Of a DNA stretch of 47,545 bases, positions 16,215 through 24,800 are shown one piece after another; position 1 is the first letter of the stretch, and each line of letters starts with the position of its first letter. The notes beneath the pieces are model-generated. The model searched no databases. It was given only the letters and a program-made list of their open reading frames with translations, and had not been told where the DNA came from. The translations under genes and the position numbers were made by a program. This DNA is from Gammaproteobacteria bacterium (GTDB taxonomy: Bacteria; Pseudomonadota; Gammaproteobacteria; Steroidobacterales; XN24): NCBI GenBank assembly GCA_024640085.1, contig JAHEFR010000020.1, forward strand, positions 1-47,545, given 5' to 3'.

Positions 16215-16662
16215 GGCCGGAGACAGAGCACCGGATTTCAGCCTCGCAGACCAGGACGGCAACGCGGTCCGGTTATCCAGCTGGCTAGATGAAGGCCCGG
16301 TGCTGCTGTACTTCTATCCCGCCGACTTCACGCCGGGCTGTACGAAGGAAGCCTGTGACATCCGCGACATGCACGAGGACATTTCCGATGTGAGTATCAG
16401 GGTGCTAGGCGTGAGCCCGCAGGACGGGGAAAGTCACACGCGATTCCGGGAGAAGCACCGCCTGCCTTTCACGCTGCTGGCGGATCCTGACAAGGAGATC
16501 ATAAGGCTCTACGGAGTCGATGGGCCACTCGGCTTCGGTGTGCGTCGCGCGACGTTCCTGATCGGTCAGGACGGTCGCATCGAGGACGTGGTCATGGCCG
16601 ACCTGCTGATCGGCAGGCACAGCGACTTCATCAGGAAGGCGGTCGCCCAGCGGAAAACCTGA
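16207..16662 (+). CDS. bcp: Peroxiredoxin, BCP/PrxQ type
   Basis: A 151-residue thiol peroxidase. The peroxidatic motif PADFTPGCTKEACDIRD gives Cys45 (peroxidatic) and Cys50 (resolving), the five-residue spacing typical of the PrxQ/BCP alpha type. Pro38-Thr42 precede the cysteine as in the family active site, and the length is normal. It reduces hydroperoxides with electrons from thioredoxin in the cytoplasm; a thioredoxin reductase is encoded later in the window. It overlaps the end of the GNAT gene. Confidence 0.92.
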   Translation: MLKAGDRAPDFSLADQDGNAVRLSSWLDEGPVLLYFYPADFTPGCTKEACDIRDMHEDISDVSIRVLGVSPQDGESHTRFREKHRLPFTLLADPDKEIIRLYGVDGPLGFGVRRATFLIGQDGRIEDVVMADLLIGRHSDFIRKAVAQRKT

Positions 16663-16669
16663 CCGGATG

Positions 16670-17089
16670 TCAGGCCTCCCCCATCACCGTTACTGTGAGC
16701 CTTCGGCGGTGACCACGATGTCGGTGCTCCCAGACGTATATCCCTTGCCAGGTGCCCAGGGACATCCGGCCTCCCGTGATCGGAACCGACAGATGGGACC
16801 CCGTCAGCATGGAGCGGATATGGGAAGGCATGTCGTCCGGCCCCTCTGAATCGTGCTCGTATCCCGGGTCCCCATCCGGCGCCACCTTGATCATGAACGT
16901 CTCGAGATCACGTCGAACCGTCGGGTCGGCATTCTCGCAAATCATTAGCGAAGCACTGGTATGGTGGATAAAAATGCTTGCCAGACCCGTGCGGACGCCG
17001 GAGTTCCTGATCGCCCGCTGAATCTCTTCGGTCAGGTCCGTCGTCCCACGACCCCGAGTATCTATCTCTATTTTATGCTGTAATATCAT
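16670..17089 (-). CDS. YjbQ-family protein (UPF0047, secondary thiamine-phosphate synthase-like)
   Basis: A 139-residue protein of normal family length. Diagnostic blocks are IFIHHTSASLMICENAD, GDPGYEHDSEGPDDMPSHIR and LGTWQGIYVWEHR, which carry the conserved His, Asp and Glu residues of the UPF0047 fold. Some members have weak thiamine-phosphate synthase activity, but the physiological role is not settled. The ATG at 17089 lies inside a near-perfect 20-bp palindrome and has no Shine-Dalgarno, so translation may be from a very short leader. It converges on the peroxiredoxin gene with an 8-bp gap. Confidence 0.92.
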   Translation of the reverse strand: MILQHKIEIDTRGRGTTDLTEEIQRAIRNSGVRTGLASIFIHHTSASLMICENADPTVRRDLETFMIKVAPDGDPGYEHDSEGPDDMPSHIRSMLTGSHLSVPITGGRMSLGTWQGIYVWEHRHRGHRRRLTVTVMGEA

Positions 17090-17098
17090 GTTATTACA
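17079..17098. promoter_or_regulatory. Palindrome covering the yjbQ-type start codon
   Basis: TGTAATA, a 6-nt spacer, then TATTACA, a perfect 7-bp inverted repeat. On the minus strand the start ATG of the YjbQ-family gene sits at its centre (TGTAATAACATGATATTACA). Its symmetry and position suggest a repressor operator, or an RNA hairpin masking the start. The regulator is unknown. Confidence 0.5.
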
Positions 17099-17111
17099 TT
17101 ATAAATATAAT
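17098..17111. promoter_or_regulatory. Divergent -10-like elements in AT-rich spacer
   Basis: The spacer between the YjbQ-family gene and trmH is very AT-rich in a GC-rich region. It holds a perfect TATAAT on the plus strand at 17106-17111 (towards trmH) and another on the minus strand at 17098-17103 (towards the YjbQ-family gene, 9 nt from its ATG). Good -35 boxes are not evident. Confidence 0.45.
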
Positions 17112-17151
17112 CTGTTTTATAAGTATATAGGACTCTCTTCAGGAGCCCGAT

Positions 17152-17811
17152 GTGACGCCTGAACGATTCCGGAAACTCAAGCAGGTCCTAGCCGCCCGTC
17201 AGCCCGACCTGACGGTCCTGATGGAGAACGTTCACAAGTCCCATAACATCGCCGCGGTAATCCGTACCTGCGATGCGGTGGGCGTCTACGGCACCCATGC
17301 CGTCTCCGACGAGGGCGAGATCCCGCGCCATCGCGGGGTTTCCGGTGGCACCCGGAAGTACGTACGCCTGACCACCCACCGGGGAATCGTCGATGCCTGT
17401 GACCGCCTCCGCGACGAGGGCCATCAGATACTCGCGGCGCATCTTTCGGACTCGGCGAGAGACTATCGCCAATTCGACTATACCGTACCCACCGCCCTGC
17501 TCCTCGGTTCCGAGCTCTGGGGCGTCACGGCCGCCGCCGCTGCCGCCGCAGACCATCACGTGGTGATTCCGATGAGGGGAATGGTGGCTTCCCTCAACGT
17601 GTCGGTGGCGGCCGCGCTCCTTCTCTACGAGGCCTCGCGCCAACGGGAGGCAGCCGGTCTTTATCGCGCGTGCCGGCTCGATCCCGACACGTTCGACAAG
17701 ATACTGTTCGAGTGGGCCCACCCCAAGATCGCAAAGCGCTGCCGGGCACAGGGTCTCCCCTACCCACCGCTGACGGAGGACGGAGACCTGGCGGAGAATC
17801 CTTTTGCCTGA
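17152..17811 (+). CDS. trmH: tRNA (guanosine-18-2'-O)-methyltransferase TrmH
   Basis: A 219-residue SPOUT methyltransferase that methylates the ribose of Gm18 in the tRNA D-loop. The three knot motifs are present: HNIAAVIRTCDAVGV with the catalytic Arg (motif 1), LLLGSELWGV (motif 2) and IPMRGMVASLNVSVAAALLLYE (motif 3; Ser-Leu-Asn-Val). The C-terminal extension (FDKILFEWAHPKIAKRC) matches TrmH rather than TrmL or RlmB. The GTG start at 17152 is supported by AGGAG 7 nt upstream. The gene is followed closely by the DUF427 gene. Confidence 0.93.
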   Translation: MTPERFRKLKQVLAARQPDLTVLMENVHKSHNIAAVIRTCDAVGVYGTHAVSDEGEIPRHRGVSGGTRKYVRLTTHRGIVDACDRLRDEGHQILAAHLSDSARDYRQFDYTVPTALLLGSELWGVTAAAAAAADHHVVIPMRGMVASLNVSVAAALLLYEASRQREAAGLYRACRLDPDTFDKILFEWAHPKIAKRCRAQGLPYPPLTEDGDLAENPFA

Positions 17812-17855
17812 CACGGGCGAAAAGGACCTCATCAGGCGTTGACGGAGACAGTCGG

Positions 17856-18140
17856 ATGACCAAGGCTATCTGGAACGGGGCCGTGCTTGCCGAGAGCGAC
17901 GATACGGTTGTCGTCGAGGGCAATCATTATTTTCCCGCAGATTCGATCCGAAGGGAGTACCTGGCTCCCGGCGATCACCATACCTGGTGCGGCTGGAAGG
18001 GGCAGGCACATTATTACGACTTGGTAGTCGACGGTGAGACGAATCCTGGGGCCGCTTGGTACTACCCCGAGCCCTACCCTTCGGCCCGCGAGATCCGGGA
18101 CAGGGTGGCCTTCTGGCGAGGGGTCAGGATCGTCAATTGA
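17856..18140 (+). CDS. DUF427 domain protein
   Basis: A 94-residue protein covering one DUF427 domain: WNGAVLAESDDTVVVEGNHYFP, then HHTWCGWKGQAHYYDLVVDG, and AWYYPEPYPSAREIRDRVAFW. These Trp/Tyr-rich blocks are diagnostic of the family, whose function is not known. ATG at 17856 has GGAG 9 nt upstream; the frame is open further upstream but overlaps trmH. The 44-bp gap to trmH suggests one transcript. Confidence 0.88.
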   Translation: MTKAIWNGAVLAESDDTVVVEGNHYFPADSIRREYLAPGDHHTWCGWKGQAHYYDLVVDGETNPGAAWYYPEPYPSAREIRDRVAFWRGVRIVN

Positions 18141-18230
18141 GGTCCTCCGGCTTGACGGCGCCGGAGCGTGCTTAGGAGCGTCCAGGCACTGACTACCTCA
18201 AATTCTCTACGATGGATGCAAGCTGGATCG

Positions 18231-18776
18231 CTATCCGCCGTATCGCAACGTCAGTAACCTGGCACGTGTCAGAACAGAGTCGCTGACAATGTACATAGCC
18301 GAATAGTCGGCCGGTTCGATATCCGGCCGTCGCCCCGATAATTCGGTGATGACCTCCGGCAGTGTCTCCGCCTGGCCGACCACGAGCACCGTATCGCCCC
18401 TCAGCCCCTCCAGCTCCTCGATCAGCCGATCTGTCTCGGCGGCCGGAATCTCGACCAGTTCGGCGCCAGTCGCCTTTGCCACTGCTTCGGCCGTGAGGCG
18501 CGTCGGTGGGTAGTCACTGGTGTAGATACGCGTGATCCCGGACGGCTTCAGCCATCCTGCCAGGGAGCGGGAGCGGAAGTATCCGGTGTCGTTCAGCTCG
18601 ATCCCGCCGTCCTCGAGCTGCTGGATGTCTGCATGGCGCACAAGGATGATCGTGGTCGTGCCCTTCACGCTCCAAAGCCATCCAAGAGCGAGAACAAACG
18701 CTACCCCGCCGAGGAATGGCGCCAGCAGAGGCGTGAACATGGGACGACGGCGCAGCTTCCGATGGTCTTTTTTCAT
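18231..18776 (-). CDS. Membrane-anchored histidine-phosphatase-fold protein lacking the second catalytic His
   Basis: A 181-residue protein with a basic N-terminus, one transmembrane helix (residues ~15-38) and a histidine-phosphatase domain. The phosphorylated His is in LVRHADIQ (the usual RHG is RHA here) and a conserved Arg lies in SDYPPTRLTAEAVA. The second active-site His, normally in a VVGH-S/N motif, is replaced by Gln: TVLVVGQAETLPEV, codon CAG. The protein may therefore have reduced or no phosphatase activity. It overlaps the upstream small membrane protein gene by 4 nt (ATGA), so the two are coupled. The substrate is unknown. Confidence 0.8.
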   Translation of the reverse strand: MKKDHRKLRRRPMFTPLLAPFLGGVAFVLALGWLWSVKGTTTIILVRHADIQQLEDGGIELNDTGYFRSRSLAGWLKPSGITRIYTSDYPPTRLTAEAVAKATGAELVEIPAAETDRLIEELEGLRGDTVLVVGQAETLPEVITELSGRRPDIEPADYSAMYIVSDSVLTRARLLTLRYGG

Positions 18777-19075
18777 GTGCCTGTCTTGTCCGGCGCGTCC
18801 CGGGAGTCGACAACCTTGAAGTCACCTTCTATCACCGAATCCCCGGGGCGGCTTGCCGTCTCGGCGGCCGCCCGGAGATCCTTCCTGACGCCGCGAAGCC
18901 GGAACCACATCACTGCGGCCACCACCAGGCCCAGGCCCAGGAACGCCAGGAAGAAGAAAAATCCGAAGACCAGCGCCACCACGGCCATGGCCGCAGCGGA
19001 AAGGGCCATGACGATCCTGCCCAATGGGCCGGCGGACTTGCCGTCGTAAATGACGTATCTCGTGTGCTGTTGCAT
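18773..19075 (-). CDS. Small membrane protein of unknown function
   Basis: A 100-residue protein with two closely spaced hydrophobic stretches (IVMALSAAAMAVVALVFGFF and FLGLGLVVAAVMWFRL), forming a probable helical hairpin, followed by a polar C-terminal tail of ~35 residues (VIEGDFKVVDSRD). No family was recognised. The stop overlaps the start of the histidine-phosphatase-like gene, so the two products probably act together at the inner membrane. Confidence 0.72.
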   Translation of the reverse strand: MQQHTRYVIYDGKSAGPLGRIVMALSAAAMAVVALVFGFFFFLAFLGLGLVVAAVMWFRLRGVRKDLRAAAETASRPGDSVIEGDFKVVDSRDAPDKTGT

Positions 19076-19153
19076 GAGGGTGTATGGTTCCCGGGCCGCA
19101 ATCGGCCCGTTTCATTTACCCCCGTATTGTACGCGATCAGTCAGGAGCGGAGA

Positions 19154-20080
19154 TCAGGCGATCTCCTTCGCCGCAGCCTCCTGGCGATGGTAGCGGCCGT
19201 CGAACCAGGTGGTCCAAGTTTCGCCGCCGTCAGTTGATTCCTCGAAGTGCTGACGCACCACGCCGTCCTCCATGGGAGTCCAGGTACCACGGAAGGATCG
19301 GTAGTCTCCGTTCTGCACGTAGTAGATGTGGCCGTTGAGGATCATTGACTCGCCCTGCAGCCCGCCACGGATCTCGAGCTGTATCCCGGGGCTGATCCAC
19401 ACTTGCACCCATTCCTTTGTGTGCATGTCGAAGAAATTCATGCTCGTGCCCGTGGTACCCCCGGCGCCGGTCCAGTTCTCCAGCACCAGGCAGCCGCCCT
19501 GGGTCTTCTCGATCCGGTTTGTACCCTGGAAGACGCCGTTGGGATCGACGACCCGCCAGTCTCCGACCCAGAAATCGAACTGGCTGAACTCGGGGATGTA
19601 TTCGCAGGGCACGCGGTTCTTGTCCATCTTCTTCAATGCCTCCTCGAATCCGGGATCGCCGGCCACGGCCTGCAAGGCCGCGTCAGCCTGCAGAGCCGCC
19701 GTGTTCGTGAAACCTTTATCTGCCGCGGCATTCAGCGAACTGATCGCGCCTCCCGGATCGCCCGTGGCAACCAGAAGCCGGGCACGCTCCACCTCGATGT
19801 ACGCGCCGGGCACGGCTCCCCCCTCGGCCTGCTCCAGCCACATTCCGGCGGCCTGGTAGTCACCCTGATTCCTGAGCGTGACCGCGAGCCGATACTTGAA
19901 CACCGCGTTGTCGGGCGATGCCTCGGTAAGCTCGCGATAGGCCTGCTCCGCTCCGGCCCAATCCTGTGCCTGGTATAGCCGATTCGCATCCTCCACCGTG
20001 GCGGCAGTCGCCAGCGGCGATGTCAGGGCGCCCACGACCACGAGGATTGCGGCCCCGATTGCTGGCATTTTCAATAGCAT
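19154..20080 (-). CDS. Secreted TPR protein with C-terminal DUF1579-like domain
   Basis: A ~308-residue protein with an N-terminal signal peptide (AAILVVVGALTSPLATAA). Residues ~30-165 contain TPR-like helices (ANRLYQAQDWAGAEQAYREL; NQGDYQAAGMWLEQA). The C-terminal half is beta-rich, with FDFWVGDWRVVDPNG, GGCLVLENWTG and WVQVWISPG, blocks resembling the DUF1579/calycin-like family. The combination suggests a periplasmic binding or assembly protein, but no role is established. The start is not settled: ATG at 20080 lies only 1 nt after GGAGG. A TTG at 20074 has ideal 7-nt spacing, and ATG at 20068 is 13 nt away. All three keep the signal peptide. Confidence 0.75.
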   Translation of the reverse strand: MLLKMPAIGAAILVVVGALTSPLATAATVEDANRLYQAQDWAGAEQAYRELTEASPDNAVFKYRLAVTLRNQGDYQAAGMWLEQAEGGAVPGAYIEVERARLLVATGDPGGAISSLNAAADKGFTNTAALQADAALQAVAGDPGFEEALKKMDKNRVPCEYIPEFSQFDFWVGDWRVVDPNGVFQGTNRIEKTQGGCLVLENWTGAGGTTGTSMNFFDMHTKEWVQVWISPGIQLEIRGGLQGESMILNGHIYYVQNGDYRSFRGTWTPMEDGVVRQHFEESTDGGETWTTWFDGRYHRQEAAAKEIA

Positions 20081-20369
20081 TCCTCCATCAGGACGAAGCA
20101 TCGGTGTAATTCTTGTGACGAGGCGCCGGGATAGACGCCCAGCAGACGTTGGACGAAAACTCCAAAGCACCAGTTCCTCCAACGGCCCGTAGCAGCCCCG
20201 CCGACCGGGAATTGCACACTAACACGAGCCCGGTGGGGTATCCGAGGCCGCGACATCGCCTGGTCGCAAGGATGGCTCGGTACATCCCGGTGGGCATCCA
20301 GTGGCGACGGCTCCCGGCCCCCGCCGACGCTCCATCCGGTTCAGTAATCATTTAACATTGCCACCCGAC

Positions 20370-20462
<93 letters not shown>

Positions 20463-20517
20463 TCCAATACCGACGATTTCCGGCCTACGCGAACCCACCC
20501 CACGCTCGCTACGCCTG

Positions 20518-21240
20518 CTACATCCCCAGCCAGACCAGTATCAGCGGCAGGGCAACGGCGGTCAGGAACCCGTTCAGGCCCATCGCGAGGCCTGCGAAGG
20601 CGCCCTGGGTCTCCCCGAGTTCCAAGGCCCGCGCGGTCCCCATGCCGTGGGATGCGAGGCCCAGCGCGAAACCGGTGGCCCGTGGATCGACGACACCGAC
20701 CAGCCGAAGCACGGACGTTCCAATAGCGGCGCCGAGGATACCGGTCAGGATCACAAGCACTGCGGTGAGCGAGGGCAGCCCCCCCGTCAACTCCGCGATC
20801 CCCATGGCGATGGGTGTGGTCACCGACTTTGGCGCGAGTGACACCAATACGTCCCGGCTGGCGCCCATCGCCCAGCCGATGAGCATTGCCGTTGCCACAG
20901 CCGTCACTGATCCGGCCACCAGCGCGACGCCTAGCGACAGGACCGAGCGGCGGACCTTGTCGAACTGTCGATACAGCGGTACCGCCAGGGCCACCGTCGC
21001 GGGACCCAGCAGGAAATGGACGAATTGGGCACCCTCGAAGTAGGTGTGGTATTCGACACCGGTCAACGAGAGCAGGCCCACGAGCATCACGACGGCCAAC
21101 AAGACCGGATTCAGCAGCGCGATATGGCCGGACACGCGGAAGACCCATCGTCCGAGCAGATATGCGCCAAGAGTGATTGTCAGCCCCGTCAGCGGCGTCG
21201 CGGCAAGATAGACCCAGATGTCCGAGATATCAGTGGTCAT
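20518..21240 (-). CDS. lrgB: LrgB/CidB-family membrane protein
   Basis: A 240-residue polytopic membrane protein with six to eight helices. Family hallmarks are LAPKSVTTPIAMGIAELTGG and GFALGLASHGMGTARALE, both strongly conserved in LrgB/CidB/YohK. These proteins work with LrgA/CidA in murein hydrolase control and in export of small metabolites; the exact function in Gram-negatives is unsettled. The ATG at 21240 overlaps the lrgA stop by 4 nt (ATGA), so translation is coupled. The open frame continues upstream to 21369, but that part lies inside lrgA. Confidence 0.92.
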   Translation of the reverse strand: MTTDISDIWVYLAATPLTGLTITLGAYLLGRWVFRVSGHIALLNPVLLAVVMLVGLLSLTGVEYHTYFEGAQFVHFLLGPATVALAVPLYRQFDKVRRSVLSLGVALVAGSVTAVATAMLIGWAMGASRDVLVSLAPKSVTTPIAMGIAELTGGLPSLTAVLVILTGILGAAIGTSVLRLVGVVDPRATGFALGLASHGMGTARALELGETQGAFAGLAMGLNGFLTAVALPLILVWLGM

Positions 21241-21617
21241 GACGATTGCTCCGCCGACCCGGCCCCGGTTTGCCCGGACTCTCCGCGGTCCAGCCGGACC
21301 ATCACCCAGCCGGTCACGGCAATCGCCGCCACCGTACTGCCGATGAGGGCCGTCACCACGGGGCGCCACTGTGCAGCCAGCAGGGGCAGATAGAGCATCA
21401 CCCCTACGCCTGCGGGCACGAACAGGAGGCTGAGGTTATCGAGCAGGGCGAAGGCGGTTTTCTCCAGGTCCGCCGGCGGCCGCCGCGAGGTCAGCAGCCC
21501 GAAGAATAGAAGCCCCATGCCGATTACCGGCCCGGGAACCGGGAGGTCCAGCACCATCTGGAGCACTTCGCCCGCCAGCTGCAACGCGAGAATCAGGGTC
21601 AGGAAGGACAGCGACAT
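21237..21617 (-). CDS. lrgA: LrgA/CidA-family holin-like membrane protein
   Basis: A 126-residue protein with four hydrophobic helices. Conserved elements are LDLPVPGPVIGMGLLF (the P-x-P-G-x-x-I/V-G-M motif of the family) and LLFVPAGVGVMLYL. The polar C-terminal tail is typical. It is paired with lrgB, with which it overlaps by 4 nt. The family is holin-like and is proposed to affect autolysis and pyruvate or metabolite movement across the inner membrane. Confidence 0.92.
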   Translation of the reverse strand: MSLSFLTLILALQLAGEVLQMVLDLPVPGPVIGMGLLFFGLLTSRRPPADLEKTAFALLDNLSLLFVPAGVGVMLYLPLLAAQWRPVVTALIGSTVAAIAVTGWVMVRLDRGESGQTGAGSAEQSS

Positions 21618-21805
21618 GGGGGACCTCCGCGCTGCAGAGATGTGAACGGGCCGATGACAGAAGTTTAGCCCGGATCACCGGGCTGCTCGCCAGCGTCGGA
21701 TCCGGGTGAATCGAACCCCTTTCCAGTACTTGCCGGGCCTGGGAGGTCGAATTTTTCCGACGCCCGACCAGGCCCGCTCCCGGGCACGCAGTCCCTTGCA
21801 GCCGA

Positions 21806-24800
21806 TCAGTAGTCGCGCTTGTATTCAATACCGACGTTCTGACCGCCCGTCTGCTTGATGTCCGTGGTGATCCGCAGTCTCCGGCTGACCTCGTATTCGA
21901 CGGAGACGGCGCCGCCCTCTTCGACCGTACTGGTTTCAACGCCGACGTAGAGGCCCTCGGTGACGTATCTCCCGGCCTCGAAGGTCGTGGCCTGCTCACC
22001 TTCCGAGGTCTCCACGGAGCCGAAGCGAAGCACGTCCACGCCGACTGCCTCCCTGAGCCTTGCCAGCACGCCGGGACCGCTGCTGCGCCTGGTGAGTTCG
22101 CTGACCGCAGCGGCCAGCTGCACCGCCTCCACGGCAGTCAGCTGACCGGCCGACTTGCCGAACAGGGCACGAGCAAGGATTTCATCCTCCGGCACCGACG
22201 GCACGGAACTCAGGCTCAGGTCCGGATTCGAGATCGGACCGGTCAGCGCCAGGTACACTGTCAGCTGCTGGCCCTCGTGGATTGACCGGACGTCGAGTTC
22301 GGGGTCGACCTTCCGCCCGCCCGTGAAGATCAGGCTCGAATCGTCGAGCCGGAACCGCCGTCCGAAGAACATGAGCACGCCACGCACAGATTCCAGTCGA
22401 CCCACGATCCCCGGCTGCCCCAGCGTGCCCCGGACCCGCAAATCACCCTGCCACTCGGAGTCCAGCCCGAGACCGCGGACAAAAACGCGACTCGGCATTG
22501 AGATACCAACGTTCAACGCCCCGTCGATCACGCGTCCGGGTTGCCGGCCGTTTCCGCCATTGGCGTCGGTTCCAGACGACTCGGCTTCGGTCAACTCGAG
22601 TTCCACGACCTGGGGCGGCAGATTGTTGGCCAGGCCGACCTCCACCTCGTTCGTCCGCACCTCGCCGGTAACCCGCAGATCCGCCAGTGGGCCCGATGCT
22701 CGCAACTCACCACTCGCGCGGCCGGTCACTTCGTCCCGCCGCAACAGCGTGAGGTTCTCGAACGTCAGGCTGGCCTCCAGCGAGAAACCGGATTCGGGAT
22801 CGAGCGCCAGGCTGCCTTTGCCGCTGAGGGTTCCAGCCCCGCCGTCTCCGGCCTCCAGACGCACCAGGCGCATGCTCTCCCCATCACCCTCGATCAGCAC
22901 CTCGAGCGGCGACAGTACCGTACCGGCCAGCAGATGCTCGTAACGCCCGTCGTGGATGGCGACCTGCCCGGCGACCCTGGGATTGGACACCGTGCCCGAG
23001 AGATCGAGGGATGCCGACATGGGGCCGGCGACGAGATGATCCTCTAGAGGGAGCAGCGACAATATGTCGAAGGCGTCTCCCGACCAGTCGAGCCTGCCGC
23101 GCAGGCGTCCTTCGGGCGTCAATCCCGCACGCATCGCGACGAGGTCGATAGCCAGGGGCAGATCTCCCGTGACAGTGACCGGTGCCCCCCCGGATACGGC
23201 CGCACTGGCCTCAAAGGCAAGTTGTCCGGAAGACAGCCGCCCAAGAATAGATCCTCTCATGGGGATCATCCGCCGCCGATGGGGGGGCAACACTCCATCG
23301 ACGTCGATATCGATGGTGCCCTCTGTTCCGGTCGATGCGGTGTGCAGGTCGAGCCTGGCGTTCAGCTCGCCGGTCAGGGACAAGCCCGGATTCACCAGTT
23401 TGAGCAATGCCATCGGCAGCGACGAAATGCTCGCCTCTACGACCGCGTCAGGCGCGCCCAGTCGCCCCGCCGCCTTGATCTCGCCCTGCCCCAGCCGCAG
23501 GTCCAGGCCACTGAGATCGAGACGCCCACCCGTGGTCGTCAGGGTCGCCTTCATCCGGCTCTCGATGGGCAGTCCGTCGAGGGATCCGTCGAGGCTGGTC
23601 AGGGTTATCCGACGTCGGGGGCCCTCGGTCCGGACGTCCAATCCCGCGATCAATGTCGCTGGCGCTCCCAGCACCCTGCCCTGAGTGTCGAGATGAAGGC
23701 TGAGGTCTGCCGGCATCCCCCTCGCGGTAGCGTTCAGCAGCGGGAACCGGCCGGACGGTCCGGAGAAGTTTCTGGCGGTTAACTCCGCATCCAGGTCTCC
23801 GTCCCATCCGATCAGGTGAACCTGCGCGTCGAGTCTGTCGGCGGCTACGGGGCGATTCGGCGCCCCCAGAAGGCGCAACTGGTCGGCGGTGACAGCTAGT
23901 CGGATATCCTGCTCGCCCCCTGCCGCCTCAAGATCAAGCCGGGCGGAGCCGCTGCCGGCGCCCTCCCACCCCAGGAACCCGGCCACCGCCGGGCCGATGT
24001 CCTCGGCGTTGAGGTCAAACGACCCGGTCAGGGGAGCGCCGGTGTGAGGCACCCTGACCCGGCCGTCGCCCGCCAGCCCCGCGGCCGAGATGCGGACGTC
24101 CCGCAATTCAGTAGCCCCGTCTCCGACGCCGAGCCAGGCTTCAACCCGGGTAGCGCCGACAGGACCTTCGCCTGCGACGCCCACCGGACCATTGGCGCCT
24201 TCCGCCAGGCTCTCGAGGCTGTAGGTCCCATGGATGCTATTCCATCGTCCGGCCACCAGGTCGATCCCCTGCACCGACACTGTACCGTCCACTCGCGGAT
24301 TGCCGATCGGGCCGGACAGCTTCGCCTCGGCCTCAGCCGTACCTTCAAGATCAATCCCCAGTTCGGACGACAACACCGCCGCGTCCGGCAGGCTGCCCGT
24401 TGCGGAAATCTCCATCCGATCGTAACCGGCAGGGAAACTGACGCTTCCCTGGACGCTCGCCCGCGAGCCGGCGACGCGGATGTCGGAAATGTCCAATCCG
24501 GAATCGGGTGACAGGGCCAGGGATGCCGCCAGTTCCGTCTCCGGCGATACTATGGAACGGACCACCGGGAGACCGAGGGAGAAGTCGCGAGTGCGGCCAG
24601 CCACGCCGATGTCGACCCGCCCGTCGAATGCAGGCAGGGCCAGATCCACGTCCAGCATTGCACTGCCCTCCAGATCCAGTCGAGTGAGGGGATCCAGCGC
24701 GTCCAGGTCCGTCACGGCGACCTGCACCGGCGCTCTCAATGTCTTGCCTGCCAGGTCGACGTCCACGGTCCCGCTCAGACGCGCGTCGGGCAGTTCCACG

